Notes: a model not told the origin generated them from the letters alone. DNA of 64,000 nt from JBCBDX01 sp039822005 (GCA_039822005.1 JBCBMZ010000001.1:558001-622000), one strand, 5' to 3'; positions 33,094 to 42,807 are shown, numbered from the stretch's first letter. A program made the numbers and translations.

Positions 33094-33612
33094 CTACTTG
33101 GTCCCATTCGAATGATCATGTCCGTCATGCTGCTTCATCTCCATAGCGCCATCAAGCTTCTTTCGGATCGCCGCGAGACCCTTAACGTCCACCTCAAGCT
33201 CGACTGAACCGGCTTTTTCAAAGGTCACTGTTACGGAGCGTTTTTCGCCTTCCACCAGTTGCTCATTCAAACCCAGAAACATCATATGCAATCCGCCCGG
33301 AACCAATAGGACGCTTTCGCCGGCCGGCACTTTAATGCCATCCTCTAATACACGCATTTTCATGACATCGTCTTCGATAATCATGTCATGCAGTTCGCCA
33401 CGCTCTGAGAACTCGCTTTGAACATCGATGAGCTGATCGTCTGCTGTGCCGATGTTGGTGATCTTCATGTAACCGGCCGAGACAGGCGCGTTGGCCGGCG
33501 TGGCGCGCGCGATCGGATTTTCGATGGTGAGGTTGCCGACTTGATAGTCGCCAGCCATAGCTTTGTTCGCCGCAAAAAGAATAAGCGCAGCTGTTAGAAA
33601 GGATTTTTTCAT
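33094..33612 (-). CDS. PCuAC-type periplasmic copper chaperone
   Basis: A 172-residue exported protein. Signal peptide MKKSFLTAALILFAANKAMA. The PCuAC domain has NPIARATPANAPVSAGYM, GELHDMIIEDDVMKM and VPGGLHMMFLGL, the H-M-x-H-M copper(I) site of the family. The tail MKQHDGHDHSNGTK is an extra His-rich metal-binding stretch. Such proteins deliver Cu(I) to the CuA site of cytochrome oxidase. Neighbours DUF4399 and DUF2946 fit a copper-handling group. Confidence 0.9.
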   Translation of the reverse strand: MKKSFLTAALILFAANKAMAGDYQVGNLTIENPIARATPANAPVSAGYMKITNIGTADDQLIDVQSEFSERGELHDMIIEDDVMKMRVLEDGIKVPAGESVLLVPGGLHMMFLGLNEQLVEGEKRSVTVTFEKAGSVELEVDVKGLAAIRKKLDGAMEMKQHDGHDHSNGTK

Positions 33613-33686
33613 GGTTTCGTACCCTTAGCGAGGCGGGCCTAACGCAGCGCCGCCTGGAGTTGTTCGTTGACGTTGGGTGTAGGGAA

Positions 33687-34076
33687 TTAGCCGACCGGCG
33701 GCGCGCGCGATCGGAACGCATGCACATCGGCAGCACTGAATTGGCTGAGTGCAATTTGCGCCTGCGGCTCTGTCGCAAAGCCAAGTTGCGCGTTGAGCGT
33801 TGGAAATTCAGGTAGGTCGACGGCGCCGTTCGCTGCAGCCAAACAAGTCTCGCAAATGTGTGCCTTGCGAGGATCCCCATCGGTGGGGCCGCGGGCGCAC
33901 AGATCAGGTAGCTCGCCGTCCGGCGTGACATATTTCACGAATTCTACCAGACGTGTCAGGTCAGGCTCGCCCGCTTGAGACTGATCGACAAATGGGCCGG
34001 ACAAAAAGGCAAAAGCGAGTGCGCCCAAAAGGGCGAACATCCCCCGACCACGATTGTGTTTGCGCAACCACGTCAT
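33687..34076 (-). CDS. DUF2946-like protein
   Basis: A 129-residue protein with an N-terminal hydrophobic segment (FALLGALAFAFLSGPF), a CxxC-type pair in HICETCLAA and the typical ending AFRSRAPP. Those features fit DUF2946, often found with copper genes. ATG 34076 is used; ATG 34040 would start at the hydrophobic segment. Upstream of the PCuAC gene on the same strand. Confidence 0.7.
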   Translation of the reverse strand: MTWLRKHNRGRGMFALLGALAFAFLSGPFVDQSQAGEPDLTRLVEFVKYVTPDGELPDLCARGPTDGDPRKAHICETCLAAANGAVDLPEFPTLNAQLGFATEPQAQIALSQFSAADVHAFRSRAPPVG

Positions 34077-34133
34077 GAGCTCACATGTGGCAATTGTAGC
34101 GCGTGCGTTCAACCAAACCTAATGTCGCACAGA

Positions 34134-35033
34134 CTAGAATGAGGGTGGCGTACGCCCGGCATGGCGATAGGCCGCCTTAATCGTATTGACCATCAACATG
34201 GCAATAGTCATCGGGCCAACACCACCGGGCACTGGCGTTATCGCGCCTGCCACTTCGCACACGTCATCGAAATCAACATCCCCCACCAGACGCGTCTTTC
34301 CCGCGCCGCGTTCCGGAGCATCGATCCGGTTGATGCCGACATCGATGATCGTGGCGCCCGGCTTGATCCAATCAGACTTGACCATTTGCGGGCGACCGAC
34401 AGCGGCCACGACAATGTCAGCGGTGCGGCATACAGCCGGCAGGTCGGGTGTCCGGGAATGGGCGACCGTGACCGTGGCATTGGCGGCCAAAAGCAAGTTG
34501 AACATCGGCTTACCGACGATATTGGAACGGCCGATCACCACCGCTGTCTTGCCACTTAAATCAGGGCCGAGCACCTCGCGCAGCAGCAGCATGGAACCGG
34601 CTGGTGTGCAGGGCACAAAAACGTCGTCCAATGTACCCGTGCCGAGTTTTCCCACATTGATGAAGTGAAATCCGTCAACGTCTTTTCGCGGGTCAATGGC
34701 TTGGATGACACTGCCTTCATCAATGTGCGATGGCAGTGGTAGTTGTACCAAGATACCGTGTACGCCGCCATCCTCGTTAAGCGCCGTAACGACATCCAAC
34801 AGCTCTTTTTGTGACGTGTCGGCCGTCAAACGTTTTTCTATCGAGTTGAAGCCGCACGCAGCCGCAGTCTTGCCCTTGTTGGCGACATAGACCTTGGACG
34901 CCGGATCATCGCCTACAATGACAACGGCCAGCCCCGGTTGCGGGCCGCCGGAGTTGGTCAGATCCCCGGTTGCCACTTTAACCTTTGCCGTCATTTCTGC
35001 GGCTTTTGCTTTGCCATCGATTATGTTTTCCAT
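34134..35033 (-). CDS. folD: Methylenetetrahydrofolate dehydrogenase/cyclohydrolase
   Basis: A 299-residue FolD. Catalytic segment YVANKGKTAAACG with the Lys, QLPLPSHID, the NADP site VVIGRSNIVGKPM, and the end signature TPVPGGVGPMTIAML. It interconverts methylene-, methenyl- and formyl-THF. ATG 35033 is the first start. No clear operon partner; the gene upstream is separated by a terminator. Confidence 0.97.
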   Translation of the reverse strand: MENIIDGKAKAAEMTAKVKVATGDLTNSGGPQPGLAVVIVGDDPASKVYVANKGKTAAACGFNSIEKRLTADTSQKELLDVVTALNEDGGVHGILVQLPLPSHIDEGSVIQAIDPRKDVDGFHFINVGKLGTGTLDDVFVPCTPAGSMLLLREVLGPDLSGKTAVVIGRSNIVGKPMFNLLLAANATVTVAHSRTPDLPAVCRTADIVVAAVGRPQMVKSDWIKPGATIIDVGINRIDAPERGAGKTRLVGDVDFDDVCEVAGAITPVPGGVGPMTIAMLMVNTIKAAYRHAGRTPPSF

Positions 35034-35064
35034 GCCACCTTTTCCCGATCAGAGGTGCCCATAA

Positions 35065-35092
35065 ACAAAAAAGGTGTCGCATGCGACACCTT
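35065..35092 (-). terminator. Terminator hairpin after the Wzc-like gene
   Basis: A perfect 22-base palindrome AAGGTGTCGCA/TGCGACACCTT at 35071-35092, with AAAAAA at 35065-35072 that becomes a U-run on the minus strand. It lies 27 bases beyond the Wzc-like stop. Confidence 0.75.
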
Positions 35093-35118
35093 GTTGTTAC
35101 GTTTTTGTACCAAGATCG

Positions 35119-37389
35119 CTATCCGTAGCGACGGTTCCGGTTTGAGACCAAATGATCCAGCACTTCGCGGATATCGCTCACCGATTGTCGAAGCTCCTCG
35201 ATCTCCGTATCGTCGCGCCCAACCGACGCTACGGGCTGCGGCTGGGGATGGGCAACGGGTGCCACCGGCGCAGGCTCTGACGTTGGCATGACTTGGTGGA
35301 CGGGTGGCGCTGTCATCACAAAGACCGGCTGTGATTGAGGGACGACGACTGCCGATGGTTGGGGTTGAGGTTGAGGTTGAGGTTGAGGCTGCGCCGCATA
35401 TCCCTGCACCGGCATGGGCGGGTAGGGCATGGCCACGGGATGCTGCGCCGGCGGATAATACGGTGTCGGCTGAGCCGGTGCGGGATAAACAGCAACAGGC
35501 TGAGGCGCGTGCGGCGCTGCGGCGGTTTGCGGTTGAGCGACAGGATAGTACGGGTATCCGGGATGTTGCATGGCTGGGTCTGGGGCCTCGGTTTGCGTGG
35601 GCTTGTTGGGTGTTGGATATGCGGGTGTGCCGGTGGGCGGCGTGCTGACGCTGTCGCGGACTTCGTGGGGCTTTGCCAGATAAGACGCGTCCGCGCGCGA
35701 CCGGAAACTGTTGACGCAGCCGGCAAGAAAAGCGAGGCCTGCGCCAAAAAGAAGACCTGCAACGGCACCGATAGTGGCGATGACGCGGCGAGACGTTGTT
35801 GACGGTTCAAGTGCAGGTTCTGCGGGCGCAAGAATGGTTGCATTCACCGACCCCAAAGCGCTGATTTCGCCGGCTTCGCGGGCCCGCACAAGCGCGTTTT
35901 GAAAAACACTTTCCGCAGCGGCGACTTCGCTTTGCAAGCGGCGAAGCTCGCCTACCAATTGGCCACTGGCGCCTAGATCGGCGTTGGACTGGGCCAATAC
36001 AGCTTCGATTTCGTTCTGCGATTGGATGGCGCGATCCAGTTCGGTCTGCGCTGCGTCAACGATCCGCGTCAACTCCCGTTCGATGTCCTGACGCGCTGCT
36101 TCAACCGATGCACGTGCAACCGCCAGACGCGGGTGTTGCGGCCCCAACGTCTCACGCAGGCCCGCCTCGTTCTGGCGCAGCGATGCGTACTGAGCGCGGA
36201 ACGTAGTCAGCGCCGGGGTGGTCAAATCAGCGGGAACGGCACCGCTAATGACTGAAGAGACATTGATTCCTAGCGCGTTGCGCGCCCTTGCTCTTGCCGC
36301 CGCGGTTCCTGCTTTCGCGTTCACCAGAGCAGCGTTAAGTGCTGAAACCTCTTCCACGCCGATTTCATCACCTGTCTGGCCAAACAGATTATTGGCGGCT
36401 TGGAAATCAGCCAGTTGCTTGCGAGCGCCGCTGACTTCGCCCTCCAAAGAGGCAAGACGCTGCTGCAAAGCGGAAGACGCAACACTGGCGGTTTCTGCTT
36501 CGATGTTAGACTGGCGATCAATGAAGGCGCGCGCATGCTCGTTGGCCAGGCGGGCAGCTTTGCGTGGCGACTGAGAGGTCGCGCCAAAATTCACCATAAA
36601 TGTGCTGTCTGAACGGTCAGTTTCCAGAGCATCACGCAGATTTTCAATCGTGACCCGTTCATTGGTATCAACAGGTGTCTCGTCGGCAAATAGCGACCGG
36701 ATCAACTTGATCCCGTCCAGAAGACCGACGCCGCCATCGCCTGAACCATTAAACTCGGGATCCCGATCAAGATTGGTACGGGCAACCACCTTCTCGAGGA
36801 CAGCAGTTGAACGAGCGATTTCTAGCTGGCTGTCGACGATGGCCAGAGAGCCCTCGTTGGACAAAAATTCCGGTGTCAGATCACGCTCAACAAGACGCAG
36901 TTCGCGCGGGTCCAGTAGCACTTGCGCATAGGAGGTAAACTCTTTGGGCTGTGATAGTGCGATCATGGAGCCCAGCGCACCGCCTGCAATGGCCGAAGCA
37001 AGGATCAGCCAACGCCAGCGCCACATGGTTTGCCCCACGATGATCGGATCAAGCAGGGTATCTTGCCCGAACGGCAAAGGCTGAAAGCCGGGACCGCCAG
37101 AGGAGTGCGTGGCCGGGAAAGGATAAGGGTGCGCCGGCTTGCTTCTTTGGTGCACATCCTCAGCAATTTGATTGAGTTCGCGCTCGATTGAATCAAGATC
37201 GACCTGCTGATCGCCATCCCGCGAGTGAACCTTCTGACGATGTTTGCCCAAAGCGTCCATCAATACGCCAGCGCTTGCGTGATCGGCAGCGCGGTATTGA
37301 CGATCAGCATGGCCGTCACCGCGCCGATCATTGTCGACAGCGAGGTTAAGCATGGAACGGCGCTCGTTTTTGGGGGGCTTGTCGAACAT
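35119..37389 (-). CDS. Wzc/GumC-like polysaccharide chain-length protein, no kinase domain
   Basis: A 756-residue inner-membrane protein. TM1 is near residues 127-147 (WLILASAIAGGALGSMIAL), followed by the Wzz domain (SYAQVLLDPRELRLVERDLT), long coiled coils, and TM2 near 540-562 (TIGAVAGLLFGAGLAFLAG). No tyrosine-kinase Walker A follows; instead there is about 160 residues of Pro/Gln-rich low complexity with a QP repeat, and a terminal coiled segment (DTEIEELRQSVSDIREVLDH). ATG 37389 is chosen; a TTG at 37425 has no site. It heads the exopolysaccharide cluster and is divergent from the flippase. Confidence 0.85.
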   Translation of the reverse strand: MFDKPPKNERRSMLNLAVDNDRRGDGHADRQYRAADHASAGVLMDALGKHRQKVHSRDGDQQVDLDSIERELNQIAEDVHQRSKPAHPYPFPATHSSGGPGFQPLPFGQDTLLDPIIVGQTMWRWRWLILASAIAGGALGSMIALSQPKEFTSYAQVLLDPRELRLVERDLTPEFLSNEGSLAIVDSQLEIARSTAVLEKVVARTNLDRDPEFNGSGDGGVGLLDGIKLIRSLFADETPVDTNERVTIENLRDALETDRSDSTFMVNFGATSQSPRKAARLANEHARAFIDRQSNIEAETASVASSALQQRLASLEGEVSGARKQLADFQAANNLFGQTGDEIGVEEVSALNAALVNAKAGTAAARARARNALGINVSSVISGAVPADLTTPALTTFRAQYASLRQNEAGLRETLGPQHPRLAVARASVEAARQDIERELTRIVDAAQTELDRAIQSQNEIEAVLAQSNADLGASGQLVGELRRLQSEVAAAESVFQNALVRAREAGEISALGSVNATILAPAEPALEPSTTSRRVIATIGAVAGLLFGAGLAFLAGCVNSFRSRADASYLAKPHEVRDSVSTPPTGTPAYPTPNKPTQTEAPDPAMQHPGYPYYPVAQPQTAAAPHAPQPVAVYPAPAQPTPYYPPAQHPVAMPYPPMPVQGYAAQPQPQPQPQPQPSAVVVPQSQPVFVMTAPPVHQVMPTSEPAPVAPVAHPQPQPVASVGRDDTEIEELRQSVSDIREVLDHLVSNRNRRYG
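35357..35392. repeat. Hexanucleotide tandem repeat in the Wzc-like gene
   Basis: About six copies of GGTTGA (four exact at 35363-35386, edge copies with one change) encode a run of six Gln-Pro dipeptides. Six-base units change copy number without frameshift, so protein length could vary by two residues per copy. Confidence 0.8.
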
Positions 37390-37526
37390 GGGTTCCGCAG
37401 GCTTGATCAGGGCCTCATGCCCCAAAGGTAAAGTGAAGCTAAATTTTTATGGGAAACAAAAGGTTAAAATTGGCACTGACCCAAAGCTTTTCCCGCGCTC
37501 ATACCGCAAATTAAGGAAAGCCTTGT

Positions 37527-38819
37527 ATGCACGCTCACATGACGATGACCGACGTCCCGAGCATGCATGCTTCATCGCCGCGCGAGAACCTGACGGTCCT
37601 CGCCGACAAATATCTGCGCGCGGTTTCAGGCGATGTGATCCGCGTTTTCATTCAGCTTGCTTATTTTTACCTCGTCGCCAACACGTTGACGATCACCGAG
37701 TTTGGGCTATTCGCGACCGCGTCATCAGTGGGTATTGTCTTGTCGCGGGTCAGTGGATTTGGTTTTTTGTCGCCACTCTATCGGATCGCTACTGTAAAGC
37801 CGCAGCTGATCGGCGCTTACGCGGCGGGCTATGTCTTAGCTGTTATTGTTTCCATGCCTTTTGTCCTGGCCATCGCGTTTGCGGTTCACACGTTCTTTTT
37901 TAAAAGCTCGCTTGCGCTCCTGCCTTTTGTCCTGATCGTATTGTCTGAAGTTTTGCTGTGGCGGTCCGTCGAAGCGGTGATCAATGTCAACAAAGGATTG
38001 GAGCGATTTGGAACCGCGAGTTTCATCATCGTGTTTGGATTTTCGGTGAAGGCTCTGGCAGCAGTTGTCCTGGCGATACAAGCAGCGCCGGATTTGGTGC
38101 AGTGGGCCCATATCTACTTTGTTTCCCAGGGCCTTGCAGCGCTGATCGTCATCGCTCTGTTTTTTCCCAAGCAACGCCTCAAATTTCGCGCAAAACTCTA
38201 TGTGCGCCGATTGCCGGATGCCCTCTCGGTTTCCGGCGCTGAGGTGCTGTTCTACATACAATCGGAACTGGACAAGCTGGCCGTTCTGGCGCTGGGTGGC
38301 CCCGCCGCAGCAGGGGTTTACGCGATCATCATGCGTTTGGTCGACCTAACGGCCCTGCCGGTGCGCACATTCTCAACACTCTTGACGCAAAGACTGATGC
38401 GCCGTCCCGAACTGCTGAAAACGCTAAGCGTCAGGCTTGGGTTTGAGGTTGGCGTGTTTTTGGTGTCCACCGCCGCCATGTTGGCCATGTTGGTCGTGTT
38501 GTGGATCAAGCCCGACATCCTGGGCAGCAATGTCGCGACGGCTGCCTCAATGTTGTCACTGGTCATTTTGGTTCCCGCGTTTCGCAACCTGATCGAATAT
38601 CAGGCAGAACTGCTTTATGGGCGGGGGCAGACCTTTGTGAGGTTATTAAACTATGCGCTGTTGGCCATCGTCAAATTAGGTCTGGTATACGCGCTTTTGA
38701 CGAGCAGAACTGATCCGGCGGACTGGCTGATTTGGACTAATGCGGTGTTTGCCAGCCTTTACCTGATTTCAGCGTCCGTCACCTATTCGGTATTGGGCCG
38801 ACCGACAAAGCCCGTCTGA
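37527..38819 (+). CDS. Polysaccharide flippase (Wzx-like)
   Basis: A 430-residue MATE/Wzx-superfamily protein with about 12 TM helices. The first helices carry VSGDVIRVFIQLAYFYLVAN and TEFGLFATASSVGIVLSR, the usual start of oligosaccharide flippases. ATG 37527 lies about 9 bases after AAGGAAAG. It would flip the lipid-linked repeat unit of the exopolysaccharide. Divergent from the chain-length protein, so the 137-base gap holds both promoters. Confidence 0.82.
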   Translation: MHAHMTMTDVPSMHASSPRENLTVLADKYLRAVSGDVIRVFIQLAYFYLVANTLTITEFGLFATASSVGIVLSRVSGFGFLSPLYRIATVKPQLIGAYAAGYVLAVIVSMPFVLAIAFAVHTFFFKSSLALLPFVLIVLSEVLLWRSVEAVINVNKGLERFGTASFIIVFGFSVKALAAVVLAIQAAPDLVQWAHIYFVSQGLAALIVIALFFPKQRLKFRAKLYVRRLPDALSVSGAEVLFYIQSELDKLAVLALGGPAAAGVYAIIMRLVDLTALPVRTFSTLLTQRLMRRPELLKTLSVRLGFEVGVFLVSTAAMLAMLVVLWIKPDILGSNVATAASMLSLVILVPAFRNLIEYQAELLYGRGQTFVRLLNYALLAIVKLGLVYALLTSRTDPADWLIWTNAVFASLYLISASVTYSVLGRPTKPV

Positions 38820-39704
38820 TCACGCGGCCTCGGCAACCGACTGGGAAACGGCGCGCCTGAACATGTCTGGTGCCAGCGGTATAAAGGATTGAACACCCAG
38901 TCCGACAGCTTCTGGTGCAAGGTTTGTGATCATGTCCGCCAATTCCCCTTCAGATGGCGCGGGGTTGACCCATTTCATGGGACATAGCTCCTTCGATGTC
39001 TTCCAATGGTTGGCGCCACTGACTACCGCGTTGACATAGGCACCATACAACATGCACTCGGAAAACTTCCGGCTCAAGGCGACCGTTGCTATCCAGGGTC
39101 TGCCATGCGACGTTTCCATATGCGCGCACATGTCCACCACGGTCTGCCGCCGCCAAGTAACAAACGAACAGACAAAATTGTCGAGCACCCTTTTGTCTGC
39201 GGGCAAAGAAAGGGCATGCGCGGCGTGATCGACCCAGTGAAGATGATCGTCTTGCGCGGTCAATGCACCTTCAGGTTCTGCCCACAAACGCATTTTACCG
39301 CCGCTCCACATATCGCCAAGGTCAAAGTCGCGCACAAAAGCGGTGTCGGAATCGCAGTATAGCAGGCCGTCTTCGATCAGTAATTGCGCGACGGCGATGC
39401 GCATGATTTGTTGAATGTGCCAGCCGTGCATTGGCATGGTCAGTGGTGACAACCAAACGCGCCGCCCTTTGGGAGAGAAGGCCTTGGGCATCCGCTTCAT
39501 CCACCATGGCAGCAGTTCTGCATCGGTTAAGATTTGACGCTTGGGTCCCTCAAGCTGGGCAAAAAGGTCTTGATCAGGCGCGTCGACCAAAATGTAATGG
39601 CAGGTATAGCCAGTGGCGTGACGGTCGATGCTTTCGCAAAGAATGCGGCAGCGTTCGAAGTCAGGTGCATATGATGCGGTTATGATCGCGTTTTTCTTGC
39701 TCAC
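38820..39704 (-). CDS. DUF6492-type glycosyltransferase
   Basis: A 294-residue protein: NAIITASYAPDFERCRILCE, LYCDSDTAFVRDFD (DxD metal site), ARRAVSQ-like end. These match the DUF6492 group of putative glycosyltransferases. The GTG start at 39704 overlaps the WecG stop (GTGA) and has AGGA seven bases upstream, which argues against a start at 39791. Co-translated with WecG. Confidence 0.72.
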   Translation of the reverse strand: MSKKNAIITASYAPDFERCRILCESIDRHATGYTCHYILVDAPDQDLFAQLEGPKRQILTDAELLPWWMKRMPKAFSPKGRRVWLSPLTMPMHGWHIQQIMRIAVAQLLIEDGLLYCDSDTAFVRDFDLGDMWSGGKMRLWAEPEGALTAQDDHLHWVDHAAHALSLPADKRVLDNFVCSFVTWRRQTVVDMCAHMETSHGRPWIATVALSRKFSECMLYGAYVNAVVSGANHWKTSKELCPMKWVNPAPSEGELADMITNLAPEAVGLGVQSFIPLAPDMFRRAVSQSVAEAA

Positions 39705-40474
39705 GTCGATGTCCTGCGTTTGCCGCCAGCCCATTTTTGGTAAAGAGCGCGTCCGAGGAATATCGGGTTGCCGAGCAAATAACGTCTCCATAGGCGTGCC
39801 GGTTCAAACAAGAGACGATAAACCCACTCGCAGCGTATCGCGCGAACCCACATGGGTGCCCGCGGCGCGTTGCCCGCCACGAAATCCAAAAGCGCGCCGA
39901 CAGCAACGGGAACAGTGCAATGGTCGCTGGTGAGCTTGTTGCTGATCCAAAGTTCCTGGCGTGGCACGCCGAGCGCGACGAGCAAGATGTCAGGACGCCA
40001 ATGACGCAGCGCATCAAGGAATTCGGCTTCTTGGGCCTCACCAAAAAATCCATGAGAAACGAGACGATAATCGTGGCGTTCGTCGATATCCGCAAAACCA
40101 TCCAACGCTTTTTCCGCAATGCCGGGCGCCGCGCCCAACAAACCGATCTTGAGCGGGTGCACGGCGCTTTTCAAAAGCATGGGAACAAAGTCTGTTCCAT
40201 TCAAATTGGCCTTGAAGGTTTTACCGTACAAGAGACGTGCAGCCATGTCGACGCCGATACCGTCCGATAAGACAATAAACTGTTGGAACGCTCTGGCGGC
40301 GGCGGGGTTTGTCCAGGTAATATTGGCATTGTTTGCATTGAGGAATGCGACCGGCTGATAACGCTTTTGCTCAATACACGCATGGACAAACGACAACGCT
40401 TCGCGCTCGCTATAATCAGCGACTTGCATGCCCAAAATGTCGCGGAGTTCCACCGGCCTTGTTGAAATTGTCAT
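39701..40474 (-). CDS. WecG/TagA/CpsF glycosyltransferase (GT26)
   Basis: A 257-residue GT26 enzyme. FLNANNANITWTNPAAARAF, LSDGIGVDMAARLLYG, ANLNGTDFVPMLL, IGLLGAAPGIAEKAL, LVALGVPRQELWI and WVYRLLFEPARLWRRYL are the family signatures. It adds the second sugar to a lipid-linked primer such as undecaprenyl-PP-sugar. ATG 40474 (MTISTRPVE) is preferred over 40501. Second in a leftward unit after the GT4 gene. Confidence 0.9.
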   Translation of the reverse strand: MTISTRPVELRDILGMQVADYSEREALSFVHACIEQKRYQPVAFLNANNANITWTNPAAARAFQQFIVLSDGIGVDMAARLLYGKTFKANLNGTDFVPMLLKSAVHPLKIGLLGAAPGIAEKALDGFADIDERHDYRLVSHGFFGEAQEAEFLDALRHWRPDILLVALGVPRQELWISNKLTSDHCTVPVAVGALLDFVAGNAPRAPMWVRAIRCEWVYRLLFEPARLWRRYLLGNPIFLGRALYQKWAGGKRRTST

Positions 40475-40524
40475 GTCGCACCCATTCGGTGGAGCCAACA
40501 TAACATCGCAGACTTGCGTTTGCC

Positions 40525-41703
40525 TTAACTGCCAGCGGATTTGGTAAATGGTGCAAGGAGATCGGCGATCGCCCTATCCATCTGCGCGAGTTGCGCCTGT
40601 CGGAAACTTGCCCCGTCACCATCTTTCAAGCGTCCGGTACGCACCTCAACGATCATCTTCTTGAGGGCGTCTGCAAAGGCTTGCGGGTCGTTTGCTTCGA
40701 CCAATTGTTCCGGTAAAGGTTTTGGGATCCCGCGCAAAGACGAGCTGGTGGCGACGGCGGGGAGGCCCATTTCCATGGTCTCCAAAGTCTTGAGCTGAAT
40801 GCCGGTGCCGGCGCGCGCGCACAGGATGGAAACACGGCAAGATCGAATGAAAGACTTGGCGTCCAGCACCCGCCCCAAGAATTTGACGCGCTTATCCCGC
40901 TGCGGAAAGTCTGGAGGCAGGCTGCCTGCAATCGCTATCTGCGTATGCTTGGGCATCAGTGGCATCACCTGCTGAAGGAACCACTCAAGGCCAATGCGGT
41001 TTTGCGTCCACGTCCATGTGCCGACCATGCCCGCATCAAAACCGATAGGCCTTAATCCGCCTTTCTTCTCGGTCATCTCCGGCGTAACCAAGGGCAGTAC
41101 TTTCGCATTGGCATGCATCCCGAAAAGCGCATCGCGGTCTTCTTTTGTAAAGGTTGCAACCCCGGCCGCCGCTTGGGCCATCGCGGTTTCCAGCTTTTCC
41201 AATTGCATCGCTTCGCGCCGGTACATCAGCTTTTCAACCAGAGAAGCCGAAGCCTCCGACGCTTGGCGCGCAGCAACCGCCTCCTGGTTGTGGGCAACAT
41301 AAACATGCGGGTAGCGGGCCAACACATCAAAAAACGCTCCTGCCATCGGCGCACCATTGATGACAAGCACATCAAATGGTGCAAGCGCTTCAATTTTAGC
41401 TGTCAGTTCCGCGCCGGTAACAAGGTCGAGCTTTGCAGCGGCAAAGGTTGTGTTATTGCGCACAGCCTGCAGCAACCACGTCAGCTTTTGTTTCGTTCCC
41501 GCATTTGCCGTTTTCACGTCCAGCGTGCCCAGGCTGTGGCTTTGCGTTGGCAAGAGCAGCTCGCGATCGGGTAGCGCAAAACCGATGAGTTGCACATCGT
41601 GACCGGCCCGCAATAGTCCCTCTACGATCGCGCGGTTGGCAATTTCAAAGCCACTGTCGGTTGGCAGGGTCGGGATTAACGATGATGCAAAGACAATGCG
41701 CAT
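40525..41703 (-). CDS. Glycosyltransferase family 4
   Basis: A 392-residue GT-B enzyme. N-terminal domain IVFASSLIPTLPTDSGFEIA with a Gly-rich acceptor loop; C-terminal domain VKFLGRVLDAKSFIRSCRV, CARAGTGIQLKTLETMEMGL and PAVATSSSLRGI, where the E...E of the EX7E motif sits. Normal GT4 length. First gene of a leftward unit of three glycosyltransferase genes. Confidence 0.88.
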   Translation of the reverse strand: MRIVFASSLIPTLPTDSGFEIANRAIVEGLLRAGHDVQLIGFALPDRELLLPTQSHSLGTLDVKTANAGTKQKLTWLLQAVRNNTTFAAAKLDLVTGAELTAKIEALAPFDVLVINGAPMAGAFFDVLARYPHVYVAHNQEAVAARQASEASASLVEKLMYRREAMQLEKLETAMAQAAAGVATFTKEDRDALFGMHANAKVLPLVTPEMTEKKGGLRPIGFDAGMVGTWTWTQNRIGLEWFLQQVMPLMPKHTQIAIAGSLPPDFPQRDKRVKFLGRVLDAKSFIRSCRVSILCARAGTGIQLKTLETMEMGLPAVATSSSLRGIPKPLPEQLVEANDPQAFADALKKMIVEVRTGRLKDGDGASFRQAQLAQMDRAIADLLAPFTKSAGS

Positions 41704-41814
41704 GGCGGCTCCTGATGTGGCATTTTCTATGCGTGGAAGTTGAAGAGGCGATTAATCGAACCGTTCTTTAACGTTTCCATGAGACTGAACATGGTAACTG
41801 GAAAGTTAACTCCC

Positions 41815-42807
41815 ATGAAACAGCGCCTTGCCGATAACATCTCTCTCATAGCCCAGTCTCCCGGATTGGACAGAGATGCAGTGGAAGTTGTTGTGACCGT
41901 TCCCACATTTCGAAGGCCTGAGCATCTTGTTACGACGCTTGCCAGCATAAGTGCACAGATCACCGAACGGCGCGTTGCGATCATCGTGATGGAAAATGAA
42001 GCAGAAGAACGAGAAGGCGCAAATGTTGCCGCGCCGCTTTTTGACGATGGCACATTTACCGGTCAGTTGATCATCGCGCACGATCGCGGCAATTGTAACG
42101 CCTATAACGCGGGCTGGTTCACCGCGCTCACACAGTTCCCGAACTTCCAATATCTTTGCGTCATTGATGATGACGAACTGGCAGACCCGAACTGGATTGA
42201 ACAGGCTTGTCGAACCGCCGAACGATTTGGCGCGCATCTTGTCGGCGGGCCGCAGGTGCCGGTTTTTACAGGGGAGCCAAATGCAAAGTGGACCTCTCAT
42301 CCGGTATTTACACCGCATTATACGCAAACCGGTCCCGTGCCTGTTATCTATTCATCCGGTAATTTGACCATCACACGCAATGTCCTGTTGGCCATGCCGC
42401 AACCGTTTCTTGATTTGGCTTTCAACTTCACCGGCGGGGGAGATGCTGATTTCATCAGGCGCACGATCAGGCAAGGGTTCAAGGCCGCCTGGTGCCAAGA
42501 GGCCGTGGTGCGCGAAACTATTCCGGAGAACCGTGTAACCTGGGACTGGATCCAGAAGCGCGCGCTGCGCAACGGCGAACTATCGGCGCGCATTGAGCAT
42601 CGCGACCGGGCTGAAAAGTCTTGGGGCCGTGCAAAAACAATAGCCCGAACGGCGGCTTTGCTGGCTGCTTCGCCAGCACGCGCGGCTGTGCGCTTCGCCC
42701 GATCGGGTGTCGTATTAAATGCACTATATCCGATACATGTTGCGCTGGGACGCGCCATGTCGGAGTTTGGATATGCCAATGAGCAGTATCGAAACCCAGC
42801 CGATTAG
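41815..42807 (+). CDS. Glycosyltransferase family 2
   Basis: A 330-residue GT-A enzyme: VVVTVPTFRRPEHLVTTL, YLCVIDDDELADPNWI with the DxD, GNLTITRNVLLAM and NFTGGGDADFIRRTIRQGF. ATG 41815 (MKQRLADN) has GGAAAG about nine bases upstream; starts at 41740 (TTG) and 41791 also fit the frame. It overlaps the polymerase/ligase gene, so the two are coupled. Confidence 0.85.
   Translation: MKQRLADNISLIAQSPGLDRDAVEVVVTVPTFRRPEHLVTTLASISAQITERRVAIIVMENEAEEREGANVAAPLFDDGTFTGQLIIAHDRGNCNAYNAGWFTALTQFPNFQYLCVIDDDELADPNWIEQACRTAERFGAHLVGGPQVPVFTGEPNAKWTSHPVFTPHYTQTGPVPVIYSSGNLTITRNVLLAMPQPFLDLAFNFTGGGDADFIRRTIRQGFKAAWCQEAVVRETIPENRVTWDWIQKRALRNGELSARIEHRDRAEKSWGRAKTIARTAALLAASPARAAVRFARSGVVLNALYPIHVALGRAMSEFGYANEQYRNPAD

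Noticed and set aside
35071..35092. Regulatory operator for folD
   Set aside because: The adjacent A-run makes a proper terminator for the Wzc-like gene on the minus strand; an additional operator role cannot be shown.
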